64,000 nt of DNA from Aquibacillus halophilus (GCF_009649745.1 NZ_WJNG01000004.1:62001-126000), one strand, 5' to 3'; positions 42,642-53,005 are shown, numbered from the stretch's first letter. Notes: generated from the letters alone by a model not told the origin. Made by a program: numbers and translations.

Positions 42642-44312
42642 GTGTCGTTACAAAGGTTAGATGGAATTGCATTCGCACAAATGGTACTCTCCGGAGCACA
42701 CCACTTAACTAATAACTCTAAAAGAATTGATGCATTGAATGTTTTTCCTGTTCCTGACGGGGATACAGGAACCAATATGAACCTATCAATGACTTCAGGA
42801 GCCAATGAAGTAAAGAATATAAAAAGTGAAAATGTTTCTGAGGTAGCACATGCACTAGCTAAAGGATTGCTAATGGGAGCAAGGGGTAACTCTGGGGTTA
42901 TTCTTTCTCAATTGTTCCGAGGGTTTGCAAAGGGTGTAGAGGGCGAAAAGTCCTTGACTACTGCAAATATAGCTAATGGCCTTGATGTGGGTGTTAAAAC
43001 TGCATATAAGGCAGTTATCAAACCTGTTGAAGGTACGATTTTAACTGTTGCTAAAGATGCTGCACATAAAGCCCAGGAACTTGCTAAATCATCCGACAAA
43101 GACATCATTGAGTTTATGGAAGGTGTTCTTACTGAAGCAAAAGCATCGTTGAAACGAACTCCAGATTTATTACCCATTCTAAAAGAGGTTGGAGTAGTTG
43201 ATAGTGGTGGACAAGGCCTTGTTACTATTTATGAAGGATTTTTGGCTTCACTTAAGGGTGAGGAGCTTCCTGAGGGTGCTGATAATTCTATTGATATTAG
43301 TGATATGGTCAATGCAGAACACCATAAGCTAGCTCAGGATTTTATGAGTGCAGAGGATATTGAATTCGGTTACTGTACGGAATTTATGGTTAAGTTTGAA
43401 GAGGATAAATTAACAACCAATCCATTTAGTGAAGAAGAATTTAGAAATGAATTAGATGGATACGGTGACTCTTTACTTGTTGTTTCTGATGATGAAATTG
43501 TTAAGGTTCATATTCACGCCGAGCATCCTGGAGAAGTATTAAATTTAGGCCAACGCTATGGAAGTTTTCTAACTATTAAGGTTGACAACATGCGAGAACA
43601 GCATACATCAATCGTTGGTGATAAAAAGAAGCAAAAAAATAAGCCAAAAGAGAAATCAGAGTATGGTATTGTTTCTGTTGCAATGGGTGAAGGTTTAAAA
43701 ACATTGTTAGAAAGCTTGGGAGCTACGGTAGTGATTCAAGGTGGACAAACGATGAATCCTAGTACAAAAGACATTACAGATGCTATTAAAGAAGCAAATG
43801 CTAAAAACATTATAATCCTTCCAAATAACAAAAATATTATAATGGCTGCTGAACAAGCTGCGGATTTAGCTGATGAAAATGTTGCGGTTGTACCTACTAA
43901 AACAATACCCCAAGGGATGAGTGCTTTGCTTGCTTTTCATCCGGAAGTTCCTTTGGATGAAAACAAAGAAAGTATGGTAGATGCAAGTAAACTGGTTAAA
44001 ACTGGGCAGGTCACTTATGCTGTTAGAGATACGCAAATCGATGGTATGACAATCGAAAATGGCCACTTTATGGGTCTAGCAGACGGAAGTATTAAGTCAA
44101 CAGATAAAGATAAATTAGAAACAACAAAAAAATTGTTGCAAGAGATGCTTACTGATGAAGACGAGATCATAACAATTCTTCAAGGTGAGGATGCAAGTGA
44201 AGAAGAGCTTGCTACTATAACTAACTTTATAGAAGAAAATTATGAAGACATCGAGTTAGAAACCCACAAAGGGAATCAACCTATCTATTCGTTTATTTTC
44301 TCAATTGAATAA
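42642..44312 (+). CDS. fakA: Fatty acid kinase, catalytic subunit (DhaL-domain protein YloV)
   Basis: A 556-residue protein with an N-terminal DhaL ATP-binding domain (about 10-200; NVFPVPDGDTGTNMNLS and GARGNSGVILSQLFRG), a linker domain, and a C-terminal FakB-binding region. In staphylococci FakA phosphorylates exogenous fatty acids held by FakB, feeding phospholipid synthesis with PlsX and PlsY. The start is GTG after AAGGAGGAAG. It lies upstream of plsX and fab genes, with which it shares a pathway. Confidence 0.93.
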   Translation: MSLQRLDGIAFAQMVLSGAHHLTNNSKRIDALNVFPVPDGDTGTNMNLSMTSGANEVKNIKSENVSEVAHALAKGLLMGARGNSGVILSQLFRGFAKGVEGEKSLTTANIANGLDVGVKTAYKAVIKPVEGTILTVAKDAAHKAQELAKSSDKDIIEFMEGVLTEAKASLKRTPDLLPILKEVGVVDSGGQGLVTIYEGFLASLKGEELPEGADNSIDISDMVNAEHHKLAQDFMSAEDIEFGYCTEFMVKFEEDKLTTNPFSEEEFRNELDGYGDSLLVVSDDEIVKVHIHAEHPGEVLNLGQRYGSFLTIKVDNMREQHTSIVGDKKKQKNKPKEKSEYGIVSVAMGEGLKTLLESLGATVVIQGGQTMNPSTKDITDAIKEANAKNIIILPNNKNIIMAAEQAADLADENVAVVPTKTIPQGMSALLAFHPEVPLDENKESMVDASKLVKTGQVTYAVRDTQIDGMTIENGHFMGLADGSIKSTDKDKLETTKKLLQEMLTDEDEIITILQGEDASEEELATITNFIEENYEDIELETHKGNQPIYSFIFSIE

Positions 44313-44314
44313 AC

Positions 44315-44350
44315 AAAGGCCTTTTCTTTAAAAAGAAAGGGCTTTTTTTA
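44315..44350 (+). terminator. Terminator after fakA
   Basis: AAAGGCCTTTTCTTT pairs with AAAGAAAGGGCTTT, allowing one bulge and one mismatch, and ends in a run of Ts. Confidence 0.8.
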
Positions 44351-44519
44351 TTGTATTGGTAGTAAAATATATCGCTAATTTTATGGTTGAGACTAATAGT
44401 TGAATTTATTTTGTCAGATAATTCAGAAATGCGAAGTTTTTTCTTATCTACTTCTTTTTTAAATTACTTACCGTTATACTAATTATATCGGTTAAATTAT
44501 TATAAGGGACGGTGCTAGA

Positions 44520-45182
44520 ATGAAGTATAGGTCCGTTTTCGATATTATAGGTCCAGTGATGATTGGTCCTTCAAGTTCACATACAGCAGGAGCAGCTAGA
44601 ATTGGAAAGGCAGCTAGAACATTATTTGGTGAGGAACTAACATGGGCGGAGATTTATCTTTATGGATCTTTTGCTAAAACATATAAAGGTCATGGAACCG
44701 ACGTTGCAATAGTCGGGGGCTTACTTGGATTTGATACAGATGACAAAAGGATAAGTAACTCTTTGATTCTAGCAGAGCAAAAAGGAATGAGGGTGTCCTT
44801 TCATGAGGATGAAGCAGCTACTGACCATCCGAACACTGCTAGAGTCAAAATCGGGAATGGGATAGATGATCTTGAACTAGTTGGTATCTCTATTGGTGGT
44901 GGTAAAGTGGAAATCACTGAATTAAATGGATTTGATCTTCATCTCTCAGGAAACCATCCGGCAATACTTGTAATGCACAATGACCGGTTTGGAGCAATAG
45001 CGTCAATTACACAAATTCTTGCTAGACATGAGATTAATATTGGAAGAATGGAAGTGTCTAGAAAAGATATAGGAAAAGAAGCCTTAATGATTATAGAGGT
45101 TGATCAAAATGTTGAAGACAACATTGTTAAAGAATTGGAAGAAGCTGATCACATTTTACAAGTTGCCAAAATTGTTGATTAA
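44520..45182 (+). CDS. sdaAB: L-serine dehydratase, beta subunit
   Basis: A 220-residue subunit of the two-chain iron-sulfur L-serine deaminase that makes pyruvate and ammonia. It begins KYRSVFDIIGPVMIGPSSSHTAGA, the substrate-site block, and ends with an ACT domain (about 148-220, HNDRFGAIASITQILARHEINIGRMEVSR) expected to sense serine. The ATG follows AAGGGACGG. It is followed after 81 bases by sdaAA; the two are presumably one transcript. Confidence 0.95.
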   Translation: MKYRSVFDIIGPVMIGPSSSHTAGAARIGKAARTLFGEELTWAEIYLYGSFAKTYKGHGTDVAIVGGLLGFDTDDKRISNSLILAEQKGMRVSFHEDEAATDHPNTARVKIGNGIDDLELVGISIGGGKVEITELNGFDLHLSGNHPAILVMHNDRFGAIASITQILARHEINIGRMEVSRKDIGKEALMIIEVDQNVEDNIVKELEEADHILQVAKIVD

Positions 45183-45263
45183 TTAATCATGGTTCTTATT
45201 AACATAGTCATAAAACATCAACTGAGATGACAACAACTTGGTAGACAAGGGGAGGAAATACGT

Positions 45264-46148
45264 ATGTTTCGTAATGTAGCTGAATTAATAGAAATAGCTG
45301 AGAACGAAAACATGTTAATTTCAGAGGTAATGATAAGGCAAGAAATGGATGTTCACGATAAAACAAGAGAACAAGTAATGGGTCAAATGGAGAAAAACCT
45401 GCAAGTTATGGAAAAGGCTGTAGAAGATGGATTAAAGGGTGTTTCCTCACGTTCTGGTTTAACTGGTGGAGATGCAGTTCTATTACAAAAATATATGTTA
45501 GAGCAGGAACCATTATCAGGAACGTTATTATTAGATGCAGTTAGTAAAGCTGTGGCAACCAATGAGGTGAACGCGGCAATGGGAACAATTTGTGCAACAC
45601 CAACCGCTGGGAGTGCGGGATGTGTTCCAGGTACTCTATTTGCTGTAAAAAACAAGTTAAATCCAACAAGAGAACAAATGGTGCAATTTTTATTTACATC
45701 AGGAGCATTCGGTTTTGTTGTTGCAAACAACGCATCTATTTCTGGAGCAGCAGGTGGATGCCAAGCTGAAGTTGGTTCAGCATCGGCAATGGCATCTGCT
45801 GCCATTGTAGAGATGGCTGGAGGAACCCCACAACAAAGTGCCGAAGCATTTGCAATAACCCTAAAAAACATGCTTGGATTGGTTTGTGATCCAGTTGCAG
45901 GACTAGTAGAGGTACCTTGTGTGAAAAGAAATGCAGCGGGGGCATCAAACGCAATTGTATCTGCAGACATGGCTTTAGCAGGCGTCACAAGCAGAATTCC
46001 TTGTGATGAAGTAATTGGAGCTATGTATCGCATAGGTAAAACAATGCCAAGTGCTTTAAGGGAAACAGGTGAAGGTGGCTTAGCAGCGACGCCTACGGGT
46101 CGTGCGTTAGCATCTAAAATATTTGGAATTCCAATCGAGAAAGAGTGA
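45264..46148 (+). CDS. sdaAA: L-serine dehydratase, alpha subunit (4Fe-4S)
   Basis: A 294-residue catalytic subunit. The cysteines that hold the oxygen-sensitive 4Fe-4S cluster are in CATPTAGSAGCVPG, CDPVAGLVEVPCVKRN and the following region. Glycine/alanine-rich loops (AAGGCQAEVGSASAMA) are family landmarks. The ATG follows GGGGAGGAAA. Its TGA stop overlaps the recG GTG start by four bases. A long open frame on the opposite strand is only a coding shadow. Confidence 0.96.
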   Translation: MFRNVAELIEIAENENMLISEVMIRQEMDVHDKTREQVMGQMEKNLQVMEKAVEDGLKGVSSRSGLTGGDAVLLQKYMLEQEPLSGTLLLDAVSKAVATNEVNAAMGTICATPTAGSAGCVPGTLFAVKNKLNPTREQMVQFLFTSGAFGFVVANNASISGAAGGCQAEVGSASAMASAAIVEMAGGTPQQSAEAFAITLKNMLGLVCDPVAGLVEVPCVKRNAAGASNAIVSADMALAGVTSRIPCDEVIGAMYRIGKTMPSALRETGEGGLAATPTGRALASKIFGIPIEKE

Positions 46149-48187
46149 TCGTGTTGTTGAACGAACCGGTTAGTAACGTTAAGGGAATAGGCGAGAAACT
46201 AAGTGAAACAATATCTGAAATTGAAATTCACTCTGTGGAGGATTTGCTTTTTTATTTTCCAAATAGATACGATATATTTGAAATAAAACCTCTAAGTGAA
46301 CTAATACACGATGATAAAGTTACTATTGAAGGGAAGGTTATTGGACAACCTTCCCTAACTTTTTATGGAAAGAGAAAATCAAGATTAGTTATAAACATAC
46401 AAGTGGATCACGTGGTTGTTAAAGCTATTATGTTTAATCGTTCTTTTGCAAAAAAACAACTCCAAGATGGTGATGTTGTTACAGTTACTGGCAAGTGGGA
46501 TCAGCATCGTTTGCAAATCACAGTAAGTAATTACAAAAAAGGCAGTGCTGACAACCAATCTCCAATTCAGCCTGTATATCCTTTACGTGGTAATGTAACA
46601 AATTATCAACTAAAAAAAATTATTCGCCAGGCTTTTTCTCAATATAGTAATCAAATCGAAGAAATAATTCCTGAAGTCTATTTAAAGGAATATAAATTAC
46701 CTAATAGGAATCAAGCACTCCTTCAGATGCATTTTCCAACTAGTAACCAAATGTTAAAGCATGCAAGAAGAAGACTTACATATGAAGAATTTTTACTATT
46801 TCAGCTTAAAATGCAATGGCTACGAAAAAGAACACGAGAAGCTACCAGTGGTAACAGTCAACAATTTGATCGAGAAAAAGTGGAGACGTTTATTGAACGA
46901 TTACCTTTTAAGCTAACGAAAGCTCAATCAAATTCTCTAAAAGAAATTCTGACAGATATGCATTCCCCTTATCGAATGAATCGTCTATTGCAAGGTGATG
47001 TGGGTTCAGGCAAGACGGCAGTGGCAGCAATTTGTCTATACGCTTCAATTACTGCAGGAAAGCAGGGAGCTTTAATGGTACCTACTGAAATTCTTGCCGA
47101 ACAACATTACAAGTCCCTTCAAGACCTATTTGCAGATCAAGCGAAAATTGTTCTGTTAACAGGATCAATTAAAGGGAAGCGTCGTAAAGAAATTCTAGAA
47201 TTGATCCAAACCAATAAAGCGGATATCGTAATTGGAACACACGCCTTGATACAGGAAGAAGTGGTGTTCGGTAATCTGGGAATGGTAATTGTCGATGAAC
47301 AACATCGCTTTGGTGTAAATCAGAGAAGAACACTAAGAGATAAAGGACTAAACCCAGATGTATTATTTATGACTGCTACTCCAATCCCAAGAACACTAGC
47401 GATTACAGCTTTTGGTGATATGGATGTATCTCAAATTGATGAGATGCCTCTAGGTAGAAAGGAAATAGAGACTTATTGGGTTAAGGATAACATGCTAGAC
47501 CGTGTACTGGATTTTATAAAAAAGGAAGTAGAGCAAGGTCATCAAGCTTACGTGATATGCCCACTTATTGAAGAATCTGATAAATTGGATATTCAAAATG
47601 CAATAGATCTTTTTCACCAGCTTGAATCTTATTATGCACCTGATATAAAGGTTGGACTGATGCATGGTAGATTACATGCTAATGAAAAGGAAGAAATAAT
47701 GAGGCAGTACGCCGATAATGAAGTACAAGTACTAGTTTCGACAACAGTGGTTGAAGTGGGTGTGAATGTGCCGAATGCAACAATAATTGTTATCTATGAT
47801 GCAGAGCGGTTTGGGTTATCTCAATTACATCAGCTTCGAGGTCGAGTTGGTCGAGGACAAGTTCAAAGTTATTGCATTTTATTAGCAGATCCCAAAGGTG
47901 ACGTAGGTAAAGAGAGAATGCGAATCATGACAGAGACCACAAACGGATTTGAATTATCAGAACAAGACCTACAATTGAGGGGTCCTGGAGACTTTTTTGG
48001 TAAAAAGCAAAGCGGACTACCGGAGTTTAAGGTTGCTGACATGGTCCATGATTATCGTGCCCTAGAAACGGCTAGAAAGGATGCACAAGAAATTATCTAC
48101 TCAAACCTTTTAGAGAAAGATAGTTCATACTTTAGCTTGAAAAAAATGCTAAGTAGAGAAGTTGAAAAAGGTTTAAATTTCGATTAA
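46145..48187 (+). CDS. recG: ATP-dependent DNA helicase RecG
   Basis: A 680-residue branch-migration helicase that remodels stalled forks and Holliday junctions. The N-terminal wedge/OB domain (about 1-150) is followed by helicase motifs: Q-like FKLTKAQ, Walker A GDVGSGKTAVA, DEQH (VDEQHRFG), TATPIPRT, and motif VI QLRGRVGRG, then the TRG region near the C-terminus. Start is GTG, overlapping sdaAA. The downstream FapR promoter gives the next genes independent control. Confidence 0.96.
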   Translation: MIVLLNEPVSNVKGIGEKLSETISEIEIHSVEDLLFYFPNRYDIFEIKPLSELIHDDKVTIEGKVIGQPSLTFYGKRKSRLVINIQVDHVVVKAIMFNRSFAKKQLQDGDVVTVTGKWDQHRLQITVSNYKKGSADNQSPIQPVYPLRGNVTNYQLKKIIRQAFSQYSNQIEEIIPEVYLKEYKLPNRNQALLQMHFPTSNQMLKHARRRLTYEEFLLFQLKMQWLRKRTREATSGNSQQFDREKVETFIERLPFKLTKAQSNSLKEILTDMHSPYRMNRLLQGDVGSGKTAVAAICLYASITAGKQGALMVPTEILAEQHYKSLQDLFADQAKIVLLTGSIKGKRRKEILELIQTNKADIVIGTHALIQEEVVFGNLGMVIVDEQHRFGVNQRRTLRDKGLNPDVLFMTATPIPRTLAITAFGDMDVSQIDEMPLGRKEIETYWVKDNMLDRVLDFIKKEVEQGHQAYVICPLIEESDKLDIQNAIDLFHQLESYYAPDIKVGLMHGRLHANEKEEIMRQYADNEVQVLVSTTVVEVGVNVPNATIIVIYDAERFGLSQLHQLRGRVGRGQVQSYCILLADPKGDVGKERMRIMTETTNGFELSEQDLQLRGPGDFFGKKQSGLPEFKVADMVHDYRALETARKDAQEIIYSNLLEKDSSYFSLKKMLSREVEKGLNFD

Positions 48188-48196
48188 GTGATATGC

Positions 48197-48225
48197 TTGC
48201 ATAATTTTTATTGGTATTATATATT
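48197..48225 (+). promoter_or_regulatory. Sigma-A promoter of the fapR operon
   Basis: TTGCAT (48197-48202), 17-base spacer, TATATT (48220-48225), about 80 bases before fapR and directly followed by the FapR box. Confidence 0.75.
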
Positions 48226-48228
48226 ACT

Positions 48229-48248
48229 ATTAGTACCTAGTCTTAATT
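48229..48248 (+). promoter_or_regulatory. FapR operator
   Basis: ATTAGTACCTAGTCTTAATT matches the known FapR box, an imperfect palindrome (TTAGTAC around a centre to TCTTAA). It begins three bases after the -10 box, over the expected transcription start, so bound FapR would block initiation; malonyl-CoA or malonyl-ACP relieves this. Confidence 0.9.
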
Positions 48249-48304
48249 TTTAGATTTTATTATTTGTAACGTTTGATTTTAGGATAACTTGGATGGTGTG
48301 AGTG

Positions 48305-48877
48305 ATGAGAAAAAATAAGAAAACTAGGCAAAGCCTACTTAAAGAGACTATTGCAGAGTTACCTTTTATTACAGATGAAGAATTGGCAAAAAAATTTGAA
48401 GTAAGTATTCAAACAATTCGTCTGGATCGAATGGAGCTATCTATACCAGAATTAAGAGAACGGATTAAATCAGTTGCAACATACCAATGGAATGAAACAG
48501 TAAAAGCGTTGCCAATTGATGAAGTAATAGGGGAAATTGTTGATTTAGAGTTGGATAAGCGTGCAATTTCTATTTTAGATATAAGGGATGAACATGTTTT
48601 CTCCCGGAACAAAATTGCACGTGGACATCACTTATTTGCCCAAGCAAATTCTCTTGCCGTAGCGGTGATCAATGATGAACTGGCATTAACAGCTAGAGCT
48701 GAAATTAAATTTTCCAATCAAGTGAAGCAGGGAGAACGAGTAGTAGCAAAAGCTAAGGTGGTTAGTTTAAATCAAAAAGACAGAACTAGCGTGGAAGTGG
48801 AGAGCTTCGTGGAAAATGAAAAAGTATTTTCAGGAATATTCGAAATGTTTCGTTCAAACGAACAAAAAGGAGAATAA
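48305..48877 (+). CDS. fapR: Fatty acid and phospholipid biosynthesis repressor FapR
   Basis: A 190-residue repressor with an N-terminal DeoR-like helix-turn-helix ([20 protein letters not shown], about residues 21-40) and a C-terminal hot-dog domain that binds malonyl-CoA ([16 protein letters not shown]). It controls its own operon and other fab genes. I start at ATG 48305; a GTG one codon earlier is possible. The operator upstream predicts autoregulation. Confidence 0.96.
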   Translation: MRKNKKTRQSLLKETIAELPFITDEELAKKFEVSIQTIRLDRMELSIPELRERIKSVATYQWNETVKALPIDEVIGEIVDLELDKRAISILDIRDEHVFSRNKIARGHHLFAQANSLAVAVINDELALTARAEIKFSNQVKQGERVVAKAKVVSLNQKDRTSVEVESFVENEKVFSGIFEMFRSNEQKGE

Positions 48878-48880
48878 ATT

Positions 48881-49882
48881 ATGAAAATAGCCATTGATGC
48901 AATGGGTGGGGATAATGCTCCTAAGGAAATCGTTTTAGGTGCAATGGAAGCAATAAAACAACTACCAAACTTAGAAATTACCTTAATAGGTGACAAGGAA
49001 AAAATATCTTCCTATTTAACCGATTCAACTAGAATTAAGGTCATACATACAACGGAGGTTATTACTGGTGAGGATGAACCAGTTCGTGCAGTGCGCCGTA
49101 AGAAAAACTCCTCGCTAGTATTAATGGCCAATGAAGTTAAGGAAAAAAGAGCAGACGCCTGTATTTCGGCTGGAAATACCGGAGCACTAATGAGTGCGGG
49201 TTTGTTCATTATTGGACGAATAAAAGGAATTGACCGCCCGGCATTAAGTCCAACCTTGCCAACACAAGATGGGAAGGGTTTCGTATTATTAGATGTCGGT
49301 GCTAATGTAGATGCTAAAGCAACCCACTTAGTGCAATACGGCATTATGGGTTCAATCTATACAGAAAAGGTACGAGGAATAGCTTCGCCTAAAGTTGGCT
49401 TGTTGAACATTGGTACCGAGGATGGCAAAGGAAATGAGCTCACTAAAAAAGCTTTTGAGCAATTGAAAAAAGCACCGATTAATTTCGTTGGTAATATAGA
49501 AGCGCGTGATTTACTAAATGGCGTTGCTGACGTTGTTGTAACAGATGGTTTTAGTGGTAACATTGCCTTAAAAACAATAGAAGGTACTGCTTTAACCATG
49601 TTTTCAATGTTAAAGAAGACGTTCATGACAAATGCGAAAACGAAGTTAGCTGCTGGTTTAGTAAAATCAGATTTAAAAACATTAAAAAATCAATTGGATT
49701 ACTCCGAGTATGGTGGTGCAGGATTATTTGGTCTAGCATCCCCAGTAATAAAGGCCCATGGTTCTTCGAATGCTAGAGCGATTTTTAGTGCTATTAAACA
49801 GGCTTGTCATATGGTCGATCATAATGTCACAGAAACAATCGAGAATACAATGAAGTCGATCGATTTACAAGAGGAGGAATAA
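48881..49882 (+). CDS. plsX: Phosphate acyltransferase PlsX
   Basis: A 333-residue peripheral membrane enzyme that makes acyl-phosphate from acyl-ACP, the first step of phosphatidic acid synthesis in most Gram-positives. [18 protein letters not shown] at the N-terminus, [12 protein letters not shown] and the [17 protein letters not shown] block are typical. The ATG is four bases after the fapR stop, with AAAAGGAG before it. It works with the acyl-phosphate that FakA also supplies. Confidence 0.97.
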   Translation: MKIAIDAMGGDNAPKEIVLGAMEAIKQLPNLEITLIGDKEKISSYLTDSTRIKVIHTTEVITGEDEPVRAVRRKKNSSLVLMANEVKEKRADACISAGNTGALMSAGLFIIGRIKGIDRPALSPTLPTQDGKGFVLLDVGANVDAKATHLVQYGIMGSIYTEKVRGIASPKVGLLNIGTEDGKGNELTKKAFEQLKKAPINFVGNIEARDLLNGVADVVVTDGFSGNIALKTIEGTALTMFSMLKKTFMTNAKTKLAAGLVKSDLKTLKNQLDYSEYGGAGLFGLASPVIKAHGSSNARAIFSAIKQACHMVDHNVTETIENTMKSIDLQEEE

Positions 49883-49883
49883 A

Positions 49884-50831
49884 ATGAAGCGAGTGGCTTT
49901 TGTGTTTCCAGGCCAAGGTTCTCAAACTGTTGGTATGGGAAAGCAAATGTACGATAAATATATAGATGTAAAAGAGATGTTCAATCAAGCTGACCAACTA
50001 TTGGGTGATTCATTAACATCTTTGATGTTCGAAGGGCCGGCAGACGTACTTACTAATACAGAAAACGCTCAACCATCTTTATTGTTAACGAGTGCAGCTA
50101 TAAATAAAGTATTAAATGATAATGACATTTATCCAGTAATGACAGCTGGGCATAGTTTAGGAGAGTATTCGGCACTTGTTGCTTCTGGTGCACTCCCTTG
50201 GGAAGAAGCATTGCCACTTGTAAGAACAAGGGGTACTTTGATGGAAAAAGCTTATCCAGAAGGTAAGGGTGCGATGGCTGCAGTACTTGGAGCAAGTATT
50301 GATGTTATTGATGAAGTGTTAGAAAAAGTAAATCGTACTTCTGATGAAGTTGTAGACGTTGCGAATTTGAACTGTCCAGGTCAAGTGGTTATTTCTGGAA
50401 CTAGACTTGGGATAGAGCAAGCTTCAGAACTGTTAAAAAATAATGGAGTAAAGAGGGTTATTCCGTTGAATGTCTCTGGCCCATTCCATTCGAGATTAAT
50501 GGAGCCCGCCTCAACGGAGTTTACTCGTGCTTTACATAACGTTAATTTTAAAGATGCTATAATCCCTGTTTATGCAAATGTAACTGCACAACCGGTTACA
50601 GATACAAACGAAATTATGGATCTATTACTAAGACAGTTGTATTCTCCTGTAAGATTTGAAGAAATAATTGAAAATATGTTGAAGGAAAACTTAGATGCAA
50701 TTGTTGAAGTGGGGAACGGTAAGGTATTAAATGGCCTAGTAAAAAAAGTGAATCGTCAGATAACGACATTCGCTATTCAAGATCCAGACTCACTAGAGAA
50801 GTTTATCCAATGGTATAAGGAGGAATCCTAA
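49884..50831 (+). CDS. fabD: Malonyl-CoA:ACP transacylase
   Basis: A 315-residue acyltransferase that loads malonate onto acyl carrier protein. [18 protein letters not shown] is the N-terminal block, the nucleophile Ser is in [17 protein letters not shown], and the catalytic His in [13 protein letters not shown]. The ATG follows GAGGAGGAAT; the stop shares a base with the fabG start. Confidence 0.97.
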   Translation: MKRVAFVFPGQGSQTVGMGKQMYDKYIDVKEMFNQADQLLGDSLTSLMFEGPADVLTNTENAQPSLLLTSAAINKVLNDNDIYPVMTAGHSLGEYSALVASGALPWEEALPLVRTRGTLMEKAYPEGKGAMAAVLGASIDVIDEVLEKVNRTSDEVVDVANLNCPGQVVISGTRLGIEQASELLKNNGVKRVIPLNVSGPFHSRLMEPASTEFTRALHNVNFKDAIIPVYANVTAQPVTDTNEIMDLLLRQLYSPVRFEEIIENMLKENLDAIVEVGNGKVLNGLVKKVNRQITTFAIQDPDSLEKFIQWYKEES

Positions 50832-51571
50832 TGTTAGAAGGAAAAGTTGCATTAGTAACAGGCGCATCAAGAGGAATTGGAAGAGCTATCGCGCTTGAAT
50901 TGGCACAAAAGGGTGCAAAGGTTGCTGTGAATTACGCTGGAAGCGAAGCCAAGGCACAAACTGTAGTTGATGAAATCAAGCAATTGGGTATGGAAGCTAT
51001 AAAAATTCAAGCAAATGTTTCGAATGAATCTGAAGTGAAGAACATGGTTAAAACTGTTGTAGATGAATTTGGTAGTCTTGATATCCTTGTAAACAATGCG
51101 GGGATTACTAGAGATAATTTGTTAATGAGAATGAAGGAAGAAGAGTTTGATGAAGTAATTAACATCAACTTAAAAGGTGTTTTCCTTTGCACCAAAGGTG
51201 TTACTAGACAGATGATGAAGCAACGAAGTGGGAGAATAATTAATATTGCTTCTATTGTTGGAGTGAGTGGTAACCCGGGGCAAGCGAATTACGTAGCTGC
51301 GAAAGCTGGTGTGATAGGCTTAACTAAAACAACAGCAAAAGAATTAGCATCAAGAAATATTCTTGTTAATGCTATTGCTCCTGGATTTATAGAAACAGAT
51401 ATGACTGACCAATTAACTGAAGAGCAGCGCTCAAGTATGTTAGATATTATCCCTCTTGCTAAACTAGGCAAGAGTGTGGAGGTCGCAAGAGTGGTAAGGT
51501 TTTTAGCGTCAGAGGATGCAAATTATATTACAGGTCAAACTATTCACGTTGATGGTGGAATGGTCATGTAA
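50831..51571 (+). CDS. fabG: 3-oxoacyl-ACP reductase
   Basis: A 246-residue short-chain dehydrogenase that reduces beta-ketoacyl-ACP with NADPH. The cofactor loop [21 protein letters not shown], catalytic Ser in INIASIVG and the Tyr/Lys pair in NYVAAKAG are visible, and the C-terminus ([13 protein letters not shown]) is typical. It overlaps fabD by one base, and its ribosome site AAGGAGG lies inside fabD. Confidence 0.97.
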   Translation: MLEGKVALVTGASRGIGRAIALELAQKGAKVAVNYAGSEAKAQTVVDEIKQLGMEAIKIQANVSNESEVKNMVKTVVDEFGSLDILVNNAGITRDNLLMRMKEEEFDEVININLKGVFLCTKGVTRQMMKQRSGRIINIASIVGVSGNPGQANYVAAKAGVIGLTKTTAKELASRNILVNAIAPGFIETDMTDQLTEEQRSSMLDIIPLAKLGKSVEVARVVRFLASEDANYITGQTIHVDGGMVM

Positions 51572-51595
51572 TTGTTTGGTTTTGCTCTTTAGCAG

Positions 51596-51625
51596 TTGAT
51601 TTGATTGACACATTAAACGTATAGT
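51596..51625 (+). promoter_or_regulatory. Candidate promoter of acpP
   Basis: TTGATT (51596-51601), 18 bases, TATAGT (51620-51625), about 37 bases before the acpP start. It would give the abundant carrier protein extra transcription beyond the FapR promoter. Confidence 0.5.
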
Positions 51626-51661
51626 GGGTTAGTGAGATATTTGAAGGGAGGTGAATATGCA

Positions 51662-51895
51662 ATGTCAGAAACTTTTGATCGCGTAAAGAAGATTGTTATT
51701 GACCGTTTGGATGTTGAAGAATCTAAGGTGATAATGGAAGCTTCTTTTAAAGATGATTTAGAAGCAGACTCATTAGATGTGGTTGAGCTTGTAATGGAGC
51801 TTGAAGATGAATTTGATATGGAAATCGCTGATGAAGATGCAGAAAAAATCGGAACGGTTGGCGATGCTGTAAACTACATAGACAGCAAGCAATAA
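51662..51895 (+). CDS. acpP: Acyl carrier protein
   Basis: A 77-residue acidic four-helix protein that carries acyl chains on 4'-phosphopantetheine. The attachment Ser is in [17 protein letters not shown]. The ATG at 51662 follows AAGGGAGGTG; an in-frame extension of ten codons upstream runs through that ribosome site and is rejected. It is the last gene of the fap cluster. Confidence 0.97.
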   Translation: MSETFDRVKKIVIDRLDVEESKVIMEASFKDDLEADSLDVVELVMELEDEFDMEIADEDAEKIGTVGDAVNYIDSKQ

Positions 51896-51935
51896 TAATT
51901 TTCGATAAACTGCAAGTAGCAGTGTAGATAATTGT

Positions 51936-51968
51936 CAGGAAAGTCTCGCTAAAGCGAGGCTTTCTCCA
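51936..51968 (+). terminator. Terminator-like hairpin between acpP and rnc
   Basis: GAAAG and CTCGCT (51939-51950) pair with AGCGAG and CTTTC (51953-51964), with one mismatch. The T-tract is short and interrupted, so it may be only partly effective. Confidence 0.5.
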
Positions 51969-51998
51969 TATTAAGAGAGTCTAGTAGGTGGAAAGCTA

Positions 51999-52685
51999 AT
52001 GAACTTTAAACAATTACAAGATAAATTAAGTATCTCATTTCAAAATGAAAACTTGCTTAAGCAAGCTTTTACCCATTCATCTTATGTGAATGAGCACCGT
52101 AAAAAAGATTTTGAGGATAACGAACGTTTAGAATTTCTAGGAGATGCCGTGCTTGAACTTGGTGTATCACAATATTTGTACCGTGAATTTCCCAAAATGG
52201 CTGAAGGAGAATTAACAAAACTTCGTGCATCGATTGTTTGTGAGCCTTCACTAGTTAACTTTGCAAATGACATCGGTTTCAGTCATTATATTTTGCTGGG
52301 AAAAGGTGAGGAAATGACTGGTGGTAGGAATAGGCCTGCCCTTCTCGCTGATGTGTTTGAGTCGTTCATTGGAGCGTTATATTTAGATCAAGGATATGAG
52401 CAAGTAATTATTTTTTTAGAAAAATATGTTTATCCCAAAATAAGTAATGGTGCTTTTTCTCATGCGATGGATTACAAAAGTCAGCTACAGGAGATTGTAC
52501 AACGTAACAAGAATAGTACTGTAGAATATGAAATCACTGAAGAAAGAGGACCAGCACATGATCGGGAATTTGTGGCTCAGGTTCAAATTAATGGGAACCT
52601 AATAGGGGTTGGCTATGGCCGTACAAAAAAAGAAGCGGAACAACGCGCAGCAAAGAAAGCCATTGATGAATATGCTAGTAACTAA
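51999..52685 (+). CDS. rnc: Ribonuclease III
   Basis: A 228-residue double-strand-specific endoribonuclease for rRNA processing and RNA decay. The catalytic signature is [15 protein letters not shown] (about residues 41-55), the second metal site is in [17 protein letters not shown], and a dsRNA-binding domain forms the C-terminus (about 155-225, with KSQLQEIVQ and [13 protein letters not shown]). Unlike B. subtilis, where smc follows at once, a terminator and a reversed small gene intervene. Confidence 0.97.
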   Translation: MNFKQLQDKLSISFQNENLLKQAFTHSSYVNEHRKKDFEDNERLEFLGDAVLELGVSQYLYREFPKMAEGELTKLRASIVCEPSLVNFANDIGFSHYILLGKGEEMTGGRNRPALLADVFESFIGALYLDQGYEQVIIFLEKYVYPKISNGAFSHAMDYKSQLQEIVQRNKNSTVEYEITEERGPAHDREFVAQVQINGNLIGVGYGRTKKEAEQRAAKKAIDEYASN

Positions 52686-52690
52686 AAACA

Positions 52691-52732
52691 AACTGACACC
52701 TTCTAATTTTTAGGAAGTGTCAGTTCTTTTGT
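52691..52732. terminator. Terminator after rnc, also facing the DUF1128 gene
   Basis: AACTGACAC (52691-52699) pairs with GTGTCAGTT (52717-52725) and an inner TTC/GAA extends the stem. T-rich sequence follows on the plus strand and, after the stem, also on the minus strand. Confidence 0.85.
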
Positions 52733-52780
52733 ACCAATAATATTTTAAAAAATTGCTTGAAAAATAAATGAAAAAAAGTT

Positions 52781-53005
52781 TTATTTTCTTATATTTGCTA
52801 GTTCTTGTACAAATGCTTGGGTTTCAGCAACACTTAATTGTCCCTTTTGTTTCAACAAATCATAAAGAGATTTTAGTTCATCATATTTTTCTAGATCGTA
52901 ATCTTCTGGATCCATGATGGAACGGTTAACAACCTGCAACATACTAGCCATCTCATTAATCATAGTTTCTAAGTTTTCTTGTGTAGGTTCATTTAAATCA
53001 CTCAC
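52781..53005 (-). CDS. DUF1128 family protein (YfkK-like)
   Basis: A 74-residue, acidic, helical protein of unknown function. The pattern ENLETMINEMASMLQVVN, DYDLEKYDELKSLYDLL and ETQAFVQELANIRK agrees with the DUF1128 family found mostly in Bacilli. No signal peptide or membrane helix. I start at the second GTG (53005), eight bases after GAGGAG; a GTG three codons earlier directly abuts that site. It is encoded against the direction of rnc and smc. In B. subtilis the family member lies elsewhere, so this placement is unusual. Confidence 0.75.
   Translation of the reverse strand: MSDLNEPTQENLETMINEMASMLQVVNRSIMDPEDYDLEKYDELKSLYDLLKQKGQLSVAETQAFVQELANIRK

Noticed and set aside
45383-46033. 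A 216-codon open frame on the minus strand
   Set aside because: It lies completely inside sdaAA, whose cysteine motifs and length are clear. The translation is low-complexity (Ala/Thr/Pro-rich), as expected of a coding shadow.
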